64,000 nt of DNA from Desmodus rotundus. Its lineage: Eukaryota > Chordata > Mammalia > Chiroptera > Phyllostomidae. The position numbers and the translations under genes were made by a program. The stretch lies in NCBI RefSeq assembly GCF_022682495.2, contig NC_071398.1, positions 84,401,193 to 84,465,192 on the forward strand, written 5' to 3'. Positions 9,568 through 23,339 of the stretch are shown one piece after another (the first letter of the stretch is position 1; each line of letters begins with the position of its first letter). Under the pieces are notes generated by a model. It made no database searches, was not told the origin of the DNA, and saw only the letters and a program-made list of their open reading frames with translations.

Positions 9568-12300
9568 TGGCAAAGCCACCACACCTCATCCCTCTCTTCT
9601 TTGGTGGTCTCCATTGAGACACAGTCTCATTGGCATACTTATAAGGACACCAGGGAGAATTCAGCTCCGTGCATTTTTTATGAGAAATGAGACTCTCAGA
9701 CGAAGGACCTAGAGCAGAGGGAGCTGCCATTTTAGATTTACTGACTCCACAACAGAGCATGGTGAGAAAATAGCATGTGGTTAATGTGAATCTACTGAGC
9801 CGTTAATCAGAATTCTCCAGTGCGGGGATTTTCCCCCAGCCTAATCCAGGCTCGACAGGTAGGGCGCTCTTCAATAGCTCTCCAACCCCTGAGCCCCACC
9901 AGCTTTTCATGGCCACTAATTGTGCCTTTTAACAAAAAGGCCTGTGCCTGGAGAACTGTGCCAGGTCTGCCCCTTGGCGATCATGTCATCACTAATATAG
10001 TCGCTTTGGGGGAAACGCAGCCCCCCCGCTTCTGCATACCCATGACCAAGTTCCCTCCACAACACCCAAGCTGAGGGGCCAGCCACAGACACAAGGAGCT
10101 TCTTGGTCAGTTTTGACTCAGCTGGATCCTTCAGTGTGTTGTCCCTATTTGATCAAATCTGCCACTATTAAGACTAGAGAAGAGTCAGGAAAGGACTCAT
10201 GATGACCGTGAGCGTTTGCTGTGCCATTGTGACTGAGGCAGATTCCCCCTGGGTCTGTGTCCTTGTTTGTGAGTTCAGAGGGCTGAAACCAGATGACCTC
10301 CGTGGTCCCGCTGGGCTCTCCAGTAGGTCCATTTATCATAACCTGCTGAATGCTCCCATATCGCCCCAACTTCTTCCCACCCCACCACAGGTAGGGGGTC
10401 AGTGGCCTGGGTCTCTTGTTTTTACAATCAGTCTGGTGAGACGAGTGCAGATGAGATTTCAGAACTCACCAGACTTTGCAGCTGGTGGGGAACTCAAATA
10501 ACCCACTGCCGAAATGCCATGCCTTGAGGCAGGTACGGTAGTGTTAACCCCAAGGGGCAGACAGGAAAACTGTAACCCAGAAAGCCTGCAGGACACGTAC
10601 AAGGCTCCCGGCTGTCCTAACACAGGGTACCAAGGGTACTCAGCTTCCTCGCAACCATCTCCCCCAACACCACCACAATTTTATGAAAAGGCATTATTTC
10701 CGACGTGAGCCAAAGCTTTAAAAGGAATTGCTAAATACAAAATCAATTATTTGCAGAAGCAAATCGTAGCTTTTGCCCTTTAAAATTTATATTATTGTTC
10801 ATGATCGAGAGGTGGCAGTAAGAGCTTGGATGTTAAACCCTTTGCCAACTAGAAAGCTGCAGATAAATGATGTTTTTCCTACCTACAATCTATCTCGTGA
10901 ATCTGGAAATCAGAAACCATGTCAGGGGCATTCACAATCAGTGACAAAGAAGTTCCACCTCAGCAAACACAGTGCCTGGGGAGAAGCTCTCTGCTCAGTC
11001 AACCTACAAGGTAATCTTGACACATTTACATATATGTTTATAGCTCTGCCAGTGTTAGTAAGAACCCATGGAAGCTGAAGAGCTGTTCTATTTGTCTGCA
11101 ACGCCATTGCTGTAAGTAGCAAAAAGTTTAATTTAATAACTCAAGTGGTTTTTTAAAGTTAAATTTCATTTCCCATATGTGTGTATAAGAAGCTCTTTTA
11201 GGTTGAAATAATTCATTTGAATTATCTAAGCCAAAATGATCATATTTTCCTCACTAATGTATAATTTTCTAGAAATGTGTTCACAGAGAAAACTAATATT
11301 CCCAACATGTACTAAAATTCACATTTAAGAATCCCCAAATTCACTTTAGGGGTGATTTTGTTCTTGTAAATGATCAGTCTCGACTCATTTAACCCTCCTA
11401 CAAAATCCACACAAGCCACCAGAGAATTATTCCTGGGGATTTTAAAGTGTATTAAAACACGCCACACAGATGAAAGCGGGGTTTGTCTGAGTCCAGAGCA
11501 TCTGAATACCACCAGCTCTTCTCCCTTGGAAGGAGAAGTGGTAGCTAGCCGGGTTCCCCCAGAGGAGGCAGCTCCAGTCCTTGCCCACTGCTGCACTGGT
11601 CTGGGGGCAGAGAAGCGTCATATGTCACCAGCAAGACACAGAGTCCCTGGCCAGGCCCTGTTATCCTGGCAGGGAGCTGACTGATCCTTCCAACAGTCCC
11701 AAGACATTTAACCCTTGGAGTATCTCTTGCCTGACTTGGCCTCCAGATGGCATCCTGAATTACCCATCCAGTTATCAGCCCAGCCAGCCCAACACCTCTG
11801 GGACCCTCTGTAACCTCAGGCAGTGAGGGTCCATTGCTGCCTGAGCTTGAAGATTTGCCAGAAAAACTGCCTTATCTTAAGCCATCTGGAGTGTCACCCA
11901 AGGAACAGGTAAAAGGAAGAACCATTCCCACAGGACACAAACTAGATAAGAATCTGACATTTTCCTTTGCAATGACTTGACATCCTTGCTTTTTCAAAGG
12001 AAAAAAATCACTTTAACCAGCCCAGTGGCCCCTTCCTGCTACAACATGTTCTGGTACCCATTCCAGGTACCCATTCATCGACTGTTTCAGCATGTTCTGA
12101 TTCTAACGCATTTACAGGGCATTTATCTTCTTTTAATTCCTTCCACTACCTGCAGGACTAATGATCCAAAGCAACGTAATCCAGTAACAACACAGCCACA
12201 GGCTGACTACCTCAGCAAATGTAGGCAAAGGAAAGTATGGACAACTCAGTTTAGCAAAGAAACAACTCATTCTTTTTCAACATTTACCCCCACCAAGAAT

Positions 12301-12354
12301 AAATAAGTAAGTAAGTAAGTAAGTAAATAAATAAATAAATAAATAAGCAAGCAA
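12301..12354. repeat. TAAG/TAAA tetranucleotide microsatellite
   Basis: Successive TAAG units change to TAAA units and then to CAAG, all period four, about 54 bases. Confidence 0.95.
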
Positions 12355-12359
12355 ACTTG

Positions 12360-13417
<1,058 letters not shown>

Positions 13418-13433
13418 TTATATTAAATCACAA

Positions 13434-13600
13434 TAAAACAATGACAAACTATTATGTGGCTTCCTATGTGCCAAGCACTGTAATAAACCCTTCATATACA
13501 TTTATTATCTCAATTCTAAATACAACCTTATTTTATTAGCCAGTTATTACTCCAGGTGACAAGTAAGAAACGGAGGCTCGAGAGAATTAAATAACTTTAC
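13434..13600 (-). mobile_element. MIR (antisense copy)
   Basis: CTATGTGCCAAGCACTGTAA, ATTTATTATCTCAATTCTAA and GTAAGAAACGGAGGCTCGAG give the reversed MIR order. Confidence 0.75.
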
Positions 13601-14460
13601 TTAACAAATATTTATTGTTCTGTGCCAGCAACTTTTCTAGACACTGGACGCACAGTCATGAAGGAAACAGAACGTTCCTGCTCTTGGGAAGCTCGGTCTA
13701 GTAGACAAATTAAGATAGTTTCAAATTGCGATAAGAGCTAAATAAGAAGTGGCATGGGACACACAGTGATTTGATAGAATGTGACTTGAGGATTAGCGGA
13801 GGGAGAGTGTTTGAACTAAAATCTGAATAACAACAAGGAACCAGCCATTCACACTTGTATGGGGAAATTATCCTACCCAGAAAGCATTACGGGTGTCATG
13901 AATCCAGGGTGGGACAAGCTCGATATTTGCAGTAGAAGAAGGAAGTCTGACATGACAGACACACACTAAATGAGGGGAGAAAGGATGCTAAATGGGCCCA
14001 GAGGGGAAGCAGAAACCAAACCATGCATGACCCAGTGGGCCGTGGGGAGATGCTGGGCCTTATTCTCGGTATATCTGCGTATAACTGGAGGGCTTTAAGC
14101 AAGAGGATAACTTGATGCGTGTCTATAAAAGATCACCCTGGCTGCTGCATAGATAATGAATGGAGGCAGAGGATTAGAGGGTAGGACCGAATCCGGAAAC
14201 TTATTATAACACCCTGAGAAAAAGATGAGGTGCTGGAGAAAAGCAGTCCAATTTTGGATATATTTTTGAAGTAAACCAACTGAATTTGCTGATGGCTAAA
14301 AATGAAGAAAATAGAGCAATGACTGGTACCCACTACTTTATTCCAACCGTGCCCCCAACCATGGTAATTGGCCCCGAGGAGGCAATACAGGACTATCTTT
14401 AAGTGAATAAATGAACTTCAAGGTCATGCAGCTAAGAAAGATGGAACCAGGATCCCAAAT
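13600..14460 (-). mobile_element. L2-like ancient LINE (antisense)
   Basis: TATTTATTGTTCTGTGCCAG, GACACTGGACGCACAGTCAT, CTTGGGAAGCTCGGTCTAGT, then GATCACCCTGGCTGCTGC at about 14130 follow the reversed 3' end of an L2-class element. Family assignment within the ancient LINEs is uncertain. 14460-14845 is unassigned. Confidence 0.5.
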
Positions 14461-14844
14461 TAGGTCCAGCTGGATTAGAAACACATGCTGTTCCACATCA
14501 AAGTTACATTTCCCCAAAAAACAGGTTTTTAATGAAGCAGATTCAGTGAAGAAAAAAGTTTAGAGAAGCTTGGTTCTAAAAGAATATCACAACTGGGTTT
14601 CACTTCAACAGTCAAAGGCAAAACGCCAAGTTTCAGAGGCTAGGCCAAGCCAGAAGGGACCCCCAGCCCGGCCTGGCCCAGCCCAGCTGCTCTCCTGGGC
14701 CACTTACAGATTCTTATGCATCTTCAGTGTGTCATGGTGACTCATTTTTTACCTCCTGAGGTTAAAGACCGGTTAGTGAATACAAAATAATCCGAATGTC
14801 CCTGCTCCCACTACAGTAGGTACCAGCCCTTAAAAGGTGACCAC

Positions 14845-15070
14845 GCCCTGGCCGGTGTGGCTCAGTAGGTTGGAGTGTCGTCCCATAGACTGAAGGGTCG
14901 CAGATTCGATCCCAGGCAGGGCAAATGCCTAGGTTGTGCGTTTGGTCACCGGTAGGGGCACGTGCAAGCGGCAGCCAATTGATATTTCTGACATCGGTGT
15001 TTCTCTCCCTCCCTTCCTCTCTCTCTCTAAAATCAATAAGCATGTCCTCAGGTGAGGACTAAAAAAAAAG
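14845..15070 (+). mobile_element. Ves SINE (bat tRNA-derived)
   Basis: Starts GCCCTGGCCGGTGTGGCTCAG-like, with a diverged B-box (AGATTCGATCCC) near 14901, a CTCTCTCCCTCCCTTCC tail and an A-run at 15061. AAAGGTGAC before the element and AAAGTGAC after it may be a mutated target-site duplication. Confidence 0.93.
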
Positions 15071-15681
15071 TGACAAAAAAAAGCTAGAAATCCAGAGTAT
15101 CCAGTGTGCATCTTTGGGTGTGGAAATTTTTTTATCCCTCCCACCAATGCACACAGATCTTCTAGACTTGGGATTTGCATTTCTCTCCCCAAGAAGAGAA
15201 CTTAGACAAGAGTGATTAATGAAGCTTGGGCCCTGAGACCTCAGGCAGGAAAAGGGATTGACCTGTAAGAGTAAAGCAAATAAAATTAAATGAATGGGAC
15301 TTCCGCTTCTGGAAAGACAGGAGTAGACATACTTCCCCTTAATCCTCCATTTAAGAACAACTAAAAGCGCTGGACATTGTATATAAAACAAATGTAACAA
15401 GACTCTGAAAGGTACAGAAAAGAGAGCAAACTCACTAGGAATGATACAGTGGTGAGTTCACTGGTTTTCTTTTTGCCTCATATATTCTCAGACGTGGAGG
15501 TGAATAAACCAACAACCTGGAAACACCAATGGATGCAGACCGAAAAAAGTGCCAATAAAAGTTCACTCTCTCTAGCAGGTGAACTAGGAAAGGGGCAGTC
15601 TCAAAAGACAGAAAACTTTTAGACAATAACCACTTTACTATAGCCAAATACCACACACAGAACATTGTGGCCTCACTCCCA

Positions 15682-16062
15682 CCCAGGCTACTAGGAAGCC
15701 TAGATTTCCCCCTTCCTGAGGCCATAATGAAGCACCCAACTCTGTCCTCCTCCCTACCCAGGGTACTGACACTGAAGGCCCAGTAGGGAGCCTGCACTTC
15801 CACCTCACCCAGTGGTCGTGAGGCATCCCTCCCCCTCCCCACAGTGGGGTCAGAGGAGGCCTAGTGGAGAATCGTGATTTTCACCACCATCCAGCAGTAA
15901 CAAGGCACCACCCTCCCAACCCATGGAGACATTGACGTAAGCTTAGGAGGGAGCTGGAACTCTCACCCTCACCCAGCGGTAACAAGAAGGAGCCCTCTGC
16001 AGGCATCAACAGAGGCTGAACTGGAAACCTGGACTTCTGCCCCAACCCAGCAGAAATGAGGG
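15682..16062 (+). repeat. Degenerate tandem units in the L1 5' part
   Basis: The phrase CCCAGYRGTAACAAGG and variants recur near 15682, 15758, 15808, 15891, 15971 and 16046, with most spacings about 75-83 bases, each followed by C-rich sequence. This is typical of the repeated 5' UTR monomers of older L1 subfamilies. Confidence 0.6.
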
Positions 16063-16873
16063 AGTGCCTACCCCCTTTCTCTGCCATATCTTTATCACAG
16101 GAAGCCACCTAAAACAAAAGGTTTAAATAAGATCCAGAGTCTCATACATAGTATCTCAAATACCCAGGTTTCATGTAATGAATCACTTGTTATACCAAGA
16201 ACCAGGGAAATAACAAACCAATTGAAAAACAGACAATCAATAGATGCCAACACCAACATGACAAAGATGTCAGAAATATATAACAAAGATTTCAACATAG
16301 CCGTCATAGAAATTCTTGAATGAGCAATCCTGGACACATATGAAACAAGTGAAAAAACAGAAAGCAAAGAAAGAGATGTAAAGAAGAACCAAATGAAAAT
16401 TGCAAAACCACATAATGTAATAACTAATTTTTTAAATTCAATGGATAGGCTCAACCACAACTGAACGGAGAGGACAGAGGAAAGAATCAGTGAAGACAAA
16501 GCAATAGAATCTCTGCAACCTGAACAACAGAGAGAAAGTGGCCCATTACATAAAGATGAGAGGGTTGAGTCATGAAGAAGACATAGTAATCCTAATGGGT
16601 GTGCACCAAACAAGAGCTCCAAGCATATGCAAAGCCAAACCTAATAGATCTGAAAGCAGAAATAGACAAATTTACACACTCCTCTATCAACCTTGGGTAG
16701 AACAGCTGGACAGGAAGTAAGCCGTTTAAGAACTCAACAACACCATCAACCAATAGGATTTAATTGACATTTATGACATCCTCCACCCAACAAGAGCAGG
16801 ATGCGCCTTCTTTTCAAGTGTATGTGGAACATTAGCTACATGCTAGTCCGTAAAACAACCCTCAACAAAATTT

Positions 16874-17085
16874 TTTAAAGATTTTATTTATTTATTTTTA
16901 GAGAGAGGGGAAGGGAGGGAGGAAGAGAGGGAAAGAAACATCAATATGTGGTTGCCCCTCATGCACCCCTAACTGAGAACCTGGCCCGCAACCCAGTTAT
17001 GTACCCTGATTGGGAATCGAACCGGCAACCCTTTGGTTGGCAAACCAGCACTCAAATCCACTGAGCCACACCAGCCAGGGCCAAA
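16874..17085 (-). mobile_element. Ves SINE (antisense copy) inside the old L1
   Basis: The right end reads ACTGAGCCACACCAGCCAGG, the reversed Ves head. The left end is the A/T-rich tail as TTTATTTATTTTTAGAGAG. The target-site duplication CCTCAACAAAATTT (16860-16873) recurs as CCTCAACAAATTT (17086-17098). Confidence 0.94.
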
Positions 17086-18687
17086 CCTCAACAAATTTAA
17101 CAGAACTGAAACCACACAGAATGTGCTTTCTGACTAAAATGGAACCAAACTAGAAGTCAGTAACAGAAAGGTGGCAGGAAAACATCCAAACATTTGGAAA
17201 CTAAACAACATACTTCTGAATAATCCACAAGCCAAAGGAGAAGTGTTAAGGGAAATTTAAAAGTACATTGAACTCAGTGAAAATGAAAATGCAACATACC
17301 AAAATTTGTGGGGTGCTGCTAAAGCAGAACTGAAAGGGAAATGCATAGCATTAAATGTTTACCTAAGCCAAGAGAAAAAGTCTCAGATCAATAAAACACA
17401 CTCCCACCCCAAATACTTACTTTTAAAAAAGGCAAGATAAAAGCAAAGCAAGCAGAAGGAAGGAAATAAAATTGGAAACAGAAATCAGTGACACCGAAAA
17501 TATAAAAGTAGAGAAAAATCAGTGATCTTTGAAAAGATCAAGAAAATAAAATAAAAATACAGTTGACAAACATATAACAAGACTGAAAAAGAAAAACAGA
17601 GACAGAGGAGAAACAAATCGCCAATAGCAAGAATGAAATGTGGGGTAGAATTATAAACCCGGGAGATATGGAAAAGATCAAAGGGAATGCCGCAAACAGC
17701 ACTACACACATAAAGTGGACTACTTAGATGGAATGGTTCTTAAAAGCCACAAACCACCATAATCCATAGCCTTAGAAACTATTAAGAAAATTGAATTAGT
17801 AATTTTAAATCACCCTCCAAAAGTCTGCAGGTCCAGGTGATGATATCAATGGATAATGGCACCAAAATTTAAAGAGGAATTAACAGCAATTCTACGCAAT
17901 CGCTTCTAGAAAATGGACACAGAGGGACCACTTCTCAATTCATTTTGGGAAGCTAGTCTTACCCGGATTCCAAAACCAGATAAAACCAGTACCAAAAAAA
18001 AAAAAACAAAAAAAAAACCCAATCTGATGTCTCTCATAAATAGAGAAGCAAATCCTTAACAAATAGTAGCAAATGAAGTTCAGAAATATATAAAAAGATG
18101 GCCAAGGGAGGTGTATTCCAAGGGTGCAGACTGATTCAAAATTCAAAAATCAATCAATATAATTTGCCATAATAACAGGCTAAAGAAGGACAATCACAGG
18201 TCCATATCAACTGATGTAGAAAAAGCATTTGACAAAATTCAACAAAAATTCACGATAAAAACTCTCAGGAAAATAAGAATAGAGAGGTACTTCTTAAACT
18301 TAATAAAGAGTAGCTACAAAAACCTACAGCTAACATCATGTTTAATGGTGAAAGACTGAAGGCCAAGACCAAGGCAAAATATCGGATTTCACTACTTTTA
18401 TTCAACATAGTACTGCCTCTGTATAAGGGGGAAGAAAGAAATAAAAAGCATTCAGATCAGGAAGGGAGAAATAAAAGTATCCTTATTTTCAAATAACATA
18501 ACGGTGTAGATACACAATATCCCAAGGAATCTACATATAAACTTCTAGAACTAAAAAGTGAGTTCAGCAAGGTCACACAACACAAGATAAACATACAAAA
18601 TAATTGTATTTCTATATACTAGAAAGTAAACACCAAAACTATAGGATGCCATTTATAATAATAATTTAAAAAAAAACATTTAGGTGC

Positions 18688-18901
18688 TCCCTGGCTGGTG
18701 TGGCTCAGCTGGTTGAAGCGTAGTCCCATAACCGAAAGGTTGCAGATTTAATTCCCAGTCGGGGAACATGCCTAGGTTTCAACTTCGATTCCCTCTTGGG
18801 GCGCATATGGGAAGAAACTGAGAATGGTTCTCTGTCTCCCTTCCTTCCTCCCTTCCTCCCTCTCTAAAAACAATGAAAAAAATATCCTCGGTTGAGAATT
18901 T
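18688..18901 (+). mobile_element. Ves SINE inside the old L1, perfect target-site duplication
   Basis: Starts CCCTGGCTGGTGTGGCTCAG after one base, with B-box-like TTTAATTCCC and a tail of CCTTCC/CCTCCC units. The 17-base duplication AAAAAACATTTAGGTGC is exact at 18671-18687 and 18902-18918, so this is a comparatively recent insertion. Confidence 0.96.
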
Positions 18902-19109
18902 AAAAAACATTTAGGTGCAAATATGACAAAACATAAACAGGACCTATGTTAAAAACAACAAAATGCTGATAAAAGAGATCAAAGAAGATACCAATAAATG
19001 AAGAGGCATGCTGTGTCAGTAAATTAGAAAATTCAACATACTAAAGATATCCTTTCTCTCCAAACTGATGTAAAGGTTTAACACAATTTCTATCAAAATG
19101 CCAGCAACA

Positions 19110-19985
19110 GTTTTTGTAGATACACGATATGAAAAGATGCTCAACATCACTAGCCATCAGAGAGATGATGCAAATTAAAATCACAATGAGATACCACCTC
19201 ACACCAGTCAGAATGGCCATCATGAATAAATCCACAAACAGGTGCTGGCGAGGTTGTGGAGAAAAGGGAACCCTAGGACACTGTTGGTGGGAATGCAGAC
19301 TGGTGCAGCCACTGTAGGAAACAGTATGGAATTTCTTCAAAAAGCTGAAAATGGACCTGCCCTTTGACCTGGCAATTCCACTGCTGGGATTGTACCCTAA
19401 GAATCCTGAAACACCATTTCAAAAGAACTTATGCACCCCAATGTTCATAGCAGCACTATTTACAATAGCCAAGTGCTGGAAATGGTCCAAGTGCCCATAA
19501 GTAGATGAGTGGATTAAAAAACTATGGTACATTTACACAATGGAATATTACAGAGCAGAAAGAAAGAAGGAGCTCCTACCTTTTGTGACAGCATGGATAG
19601 AACTGGAGAGCTTTATGCTAAGTGAAATAAGCCAGGTGGTGAAAGACAAATACCATATGATCTCACTTATAACTGGAATCTAACTGGCAAAAAAGCAATT
19701 CAGAGGCAATTCTGTGTATGAAAGAACTTCCACGGGCAAAAAATAAGCTAACAAGAAAAACAGAACCAGAGACATGGAAACATGGAACAGACTGATAGCT
19801 GGAGGAAGGGAGGAGAGAGGGAGGGAATGGTGGAAGGAAGGGGAAGGGACTAGTCAAAACATGTATGAGTTTTGACAGTGGAGAGGGGGTTGACTCGGGG
19901 CTAGAGGGGTGAGCTGGCTGGAGGGGGGCAAAAGGGCAAAAATTGGGACAACTATAACAGAATAAACAATAAAAAAGAAAAAGAA
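19110..19985 (+). mobile_element. Younger 5'-truncated L1 (ORF2 C-terminus and 3' UTR)
   Basis: From about 19130 one frame reads [17 protein letters not shown] and [17 protein letters not shown], the L1 ORF2 C-terminal region. It meets a TAG where the family has Trp at 19315. The order continues with GGAATATTACAGAGCAGAA and CTCACTTATAACTGGAATC, a G-rich 3' UTR (19800-19930) and an A-rich tail. It is much less decayed than the L1 around it, hence a later nested insertion. A 57-base stretch (19685-19741) is foreign to the usual 3' UTR order. Confidence 0.85.
19685..19741 (+). repeat. 57-base direct repeat, copy 1 (within the young L1)
   Basis: TGGCAAAAAAGCAATTCAGA and the following bases match 20237-20292 with five substitutions and one extra A. 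In this copy the stretch interrupts the L1 order between AACTGGAATCTAA and ATAAGCTAACAAG. Confidence 0.8.
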
Positions 19986-20236
19986 AAGGTAACCAAAAAG
20001 CAGAAAAAATAGAAATAAAATTTATATGGAAAGGCAAAGGAACCGAAATAGCTAGAAACAATTTTGAATAAGAAAAATAAAGTAGGAGGGATCAATCTAG
20101 CCAATTTCAAAATGATAAATAGCTACAGTAATTAAGACTGTGTGGGGATGCAGAAGAATACTCTCACAGATCAATAGAAAAGAATAGAGAACCCAGAAAT
20201 AGACACACATGAATATACTCAGCTGATTTTTGATAG

Positions 20237-20292
20237 TGGCAAAAAGCAATTCTGTGGCAATTCTGTGTAGGAAAGAACTTTCACAGGCAAAA
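20237..20292 (+). repeat. 57-base direct repeat, copy 2 (within the old L1)
   Basis: TGGCAAAAAGCAATTCTGTG and the following bases match 19685-19741. It lies after CTGATTTTTGATAG of the old L1 ORF2, where GGCAATTC is expected from the family. Confidence 0.8.
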
Positions 20293-21559
20293 GAAAAATG
20301 AATTGCAAACATAAATATAAAATGTAAAACTATAAAACTTTTAGAAAAAAACTTGGAAAAATCCCCAGGATCTAGGGCTAAGCAAAGTGTTCTTAGACTT
20401 GACATCAAAAGCACAATCCATAGAAAAAAACTGATAAATTGGACCTCATCAAAATTTAAAGCTCTAGCTGCAAAAAAAAAAAAAAAAAGGCAGTTAGGAG
20501 GATAAAAAGAGAAGCTATGACTTGGAGAAAATATTTGCAAACCATATACCCAATGAAGAAAAGGTATCCAGAATATATAATTTATGATACATGATTTCAA
20601 AACTCAACAACAACAAAAAAATCCAATGAGAAAATGAAAAAGAGTAACGAATGAATATTTCACCCAAGAGGATGTACAGATGGCAAATAACACATGAAAT
20701 GATGTTCAACATTATCGGTTATTAGGGAAAAAGTATCACTACATACCTATCAGAATATGTAAATATTAAAATAATAAAAAATAATAAATTAATAAGAATA
20801 ATAAAAAACCGTGACAACGCAAATGCTAGCGAGAATGCAGACCAACTAGAGCCCTCATATATTAGTGCTAGTGGAAATAAAGAAGGTACAGCCACTGAAG
20901 AAAAGTTTTGCCGTTTATTAAATAACTAAATATACAACTACCGCATGACCCAGCAATTACACTCTTGGGCATTTATCCCAGAAAATATGAAAATTCATGT
21001 TCTCACACAAAAGCTGCACATAAATGTTTGCAGCAGCTTTCGTCATAATAGCCGAGAACCGGAAACAACCCAGATGCCCTTCTGGGACACACTGTGGCAC
21101 GTCCATTCCACAGAACGTAACTCAGCAGCAACGTTCAAACCACTGATGCATGCAACAACCTGCATGGGGCGCCAGAGGTTAAAATGTATATAATATCTGA
21201 TAAATTTACACAAACTTGTACTTATGGAACGTCTTTAAAATGACAAAATTATAGAAATACAGGACAAATGAGCGGTTGCCAAGGGCTTGGGGGTAGGCGC
21301 TTGTGGTGAGTGCAGAAAGGAAGTGGGGTGGCTAAAAAAAAACAAAACACAAGATATTCTCAGGGTGATAGAAATGTTCTGTATCCTGACTGTACCAGGG
21401 TAAGTATCTTGGCTGGGATATCAGACTAGAGTTTTGCAGGAAATTACCACCAGGGGGAAGTTGAATAAAGAGCACCTGGGATCTCTTTGTATTATTTCTT
21501 ACAACTGCATGTGAATCTACAGTTATCTCAAAATAAGAAGCTTAATTTTAAATAATCAA

Positions 21560-23138
21560 CTGAATACGGATGAATTACAGGCATTGTAAGGAAGGGTTCC
21601 TAGGCATTTAACTAAGGAAGACGCAGGGGAAAGGGAGGTGAGTTATTTAGGGGGTCATTGTACGTTTGCAAAACACAGTCTGAATAAGTCTATTCAGCAA
21701 GACCTCAAAAGAAGCCACAAGTGGGCAGCCACCTGCTGAATGCGCACCAAAGCCGCCTGGAGCTCCGTAGTTCTGGGTAACAGGCCTTCAGGAGGAAATG
21801 CCCTTTCAGAGAAAAATGTGTGTTCCTGTGACAGTTTGATATAATGCACAATTATTTCTAGGTGACTTTCCCATTCTGATGCTTTCCAGGACACGATGAG
21901 GCCCTGCCTGAGTGAGTCCTGAGTCAATAGTGTCTCCCACAGACCACAGACACTCCCCTGCTGCTATTCCTACAACAGGTGTTGAAAGGGGGGTGACAGG
22001 TGCTAGGCTGCACAGGGAGGGATTTGGGGACTGGTATTCAGTGTCTCTCTTCCTACCTGTGGGGTGCAATGCAGCCTTCTACACTGAAACCATAGTAATC
22101 GGCGTTCTATAGACTTGGATGCTAGGATATACGATCAAGATAAATGTGACACATTCTCGTCACAAATCTTTATATGAAAGGCTACAAATAATTCCCATAA
22201 GGCCAAGGTTTTAGAGTCTAACTTGAGATCCTATATATTTCACTCTCAGCTTAACTCTTCAGCAACTATCTATGGAAAACGGAAGATGGAAATCGCATGG
22301 AGTGGATTCTTCGTTACAGAAAAACAATATTCTTTAAAAAAAAAAAAAATTCCCCAACCAAGAGTATTTTGCCTCCAGTTAACTCCTAACCTCAAGAGTC
22401 TTTTTTAGAGTATGGTGACAAATGACTAATCTGTCAATGAGAAAGTCTCCCCTGAGACGGACCCACCTCCCTCTCCGAAGTCTGTGCGGGAATGGATTCA
22501 GACCAGGACAGCGGGTAACGGCGCTGCTCTGAGGAGCCCCACGACTGCCATCCTCGGGAGGGAAAGCTTTCTTGGGGCCAAGCAGAACGTGTGCAGAGTC
22601 CAAAGAGATGGCACAGCGACCCTGCGTCCAGCCATAAGGAGTTTGTCCTACATTAGATGCTCAGTGATACTTCAAAAGCTCTGCTGAGAAACGGCTGCAC
22701 CAGGCGTGGAGACAGAATGACCTAGGGTAGTGTCCTGGCGACCACAGCACAGTCGGTCCTCTCCCCGACCTCTTTTCTGTCACCGAGCAGTATGGGCACG
22801 TGCTTCTTGCCTCTTCAACTTGGCAGTGGAAGCTTCCACAGGAAGACAGCTGGCAGCTGTACTTCCTAAGGGTAGGCCTGTGTCTGTCCAAGACACCCAT
22901 CAGCCTGGGAGTCCCCCAAATACAGATACTACTTCCTTCACGCAGCATAATGTCACTGGTTCACCCTCTCTCTGTCCCGCCCCCTACAACACCCAGTCCT
23001 GGGTTCTGCCTACAGGAAATGCTCATTACAGGCCATCAGATGAGGACAAAGAATAATCATCCTAAGACTGATTCTGGAAGGAAAATAGAGTCAGGGCTCC
23101 TCTCTGGATGAAGAATAGGAAAATCAGACTGATGATCA
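21560..23138. other. Unassigned intron 5 sequence
   Basis: No recognised repeat or exon. GC-richer than the L1 to its left. Several frames of 60-108 codons show no protein resemblance. Confidence 0.55.
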
Positions 23139-23139
23139 C

Positions 23140-23330
23140 ATTTCTCTAGCACTTTTGTTTATGAAGCCTCCACTGTATTTTTTAATCCTTATAACCAGCC
23201 TGTGAGAGCTTTCCACAGATAAGAAAATGGAGGCTCAGAGAGGCGGAGTGACTCACTCTGAGTCATACCAGGGGTGAGTAAGCAGAGAGCTGGGAGTACA
23301 AGCTGGGCTGCCAGCTCCAAGCCTTCAAGT
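23140..23330 (-). mobile_element. MIR (antisense copy)
   Basis: TAATCCTTATAACCAGCCTG, ATAAGAAAATGGAGGCTCAG and AGTGACTCACTCTGAGTCAT give the reversed MIR core. Confidence 0.75.
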
Positions 23331-23339
23331 CTTCACTAA

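Larger units (their letters stand above)
8165..12299. other. Unassigned intron 6 sequence
   Basis: About 4.1 kb with few recognisable repeats: a CA tract at 9552-9567 and the 36-base repeat copy at 8987. GC content is higher than in the L1 stretches. Frames up to 138 codons (8571-8987) show no protein resemblance and are rich in low-information residues. No KCNH1 exon 7 signature (S4-pore) was found. Confidence 0.6.
15280..21545 (+). mobile_element. Ancient near-full-length L1, split by later insertions
   Basis: In order: a 5' part with degenerate C-rich units (15682-16060), an ORF1-like A-rich part (16250-16450), and ORF2 from about 16560 (ATCCTAATGGGTGTGCACC; AACCTAATAGATCTGAAAG). It continues through CAGGTCCAGGTGATGA (17829), an endonuclease/RT region full of stops, TGACAAAATTCAACA (18230) and ATGACCCAGCAATTACAC (20945), to an A-rich 3' end. 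No frame survives. It is interrupted by Ves SINEs at 16874-17085 and 18688-18901 and by a younger L1 at about 19110-19985. It lies antisense to KCNH1. Confidence 0.8.

Noticed and set aside
16095..16622. 175-codon minus-strand frame
   Set aside because: Antisense reading of the A-rich ORF1/ORF2 junction of the old L1.
20097..20600. 167-codon minus-strand frame with membrane-like residues
   Set aside because: Reverse reading of A-rich old L1 gives Phe/Leu/Ile-rich frames; not a membrane protein gene.
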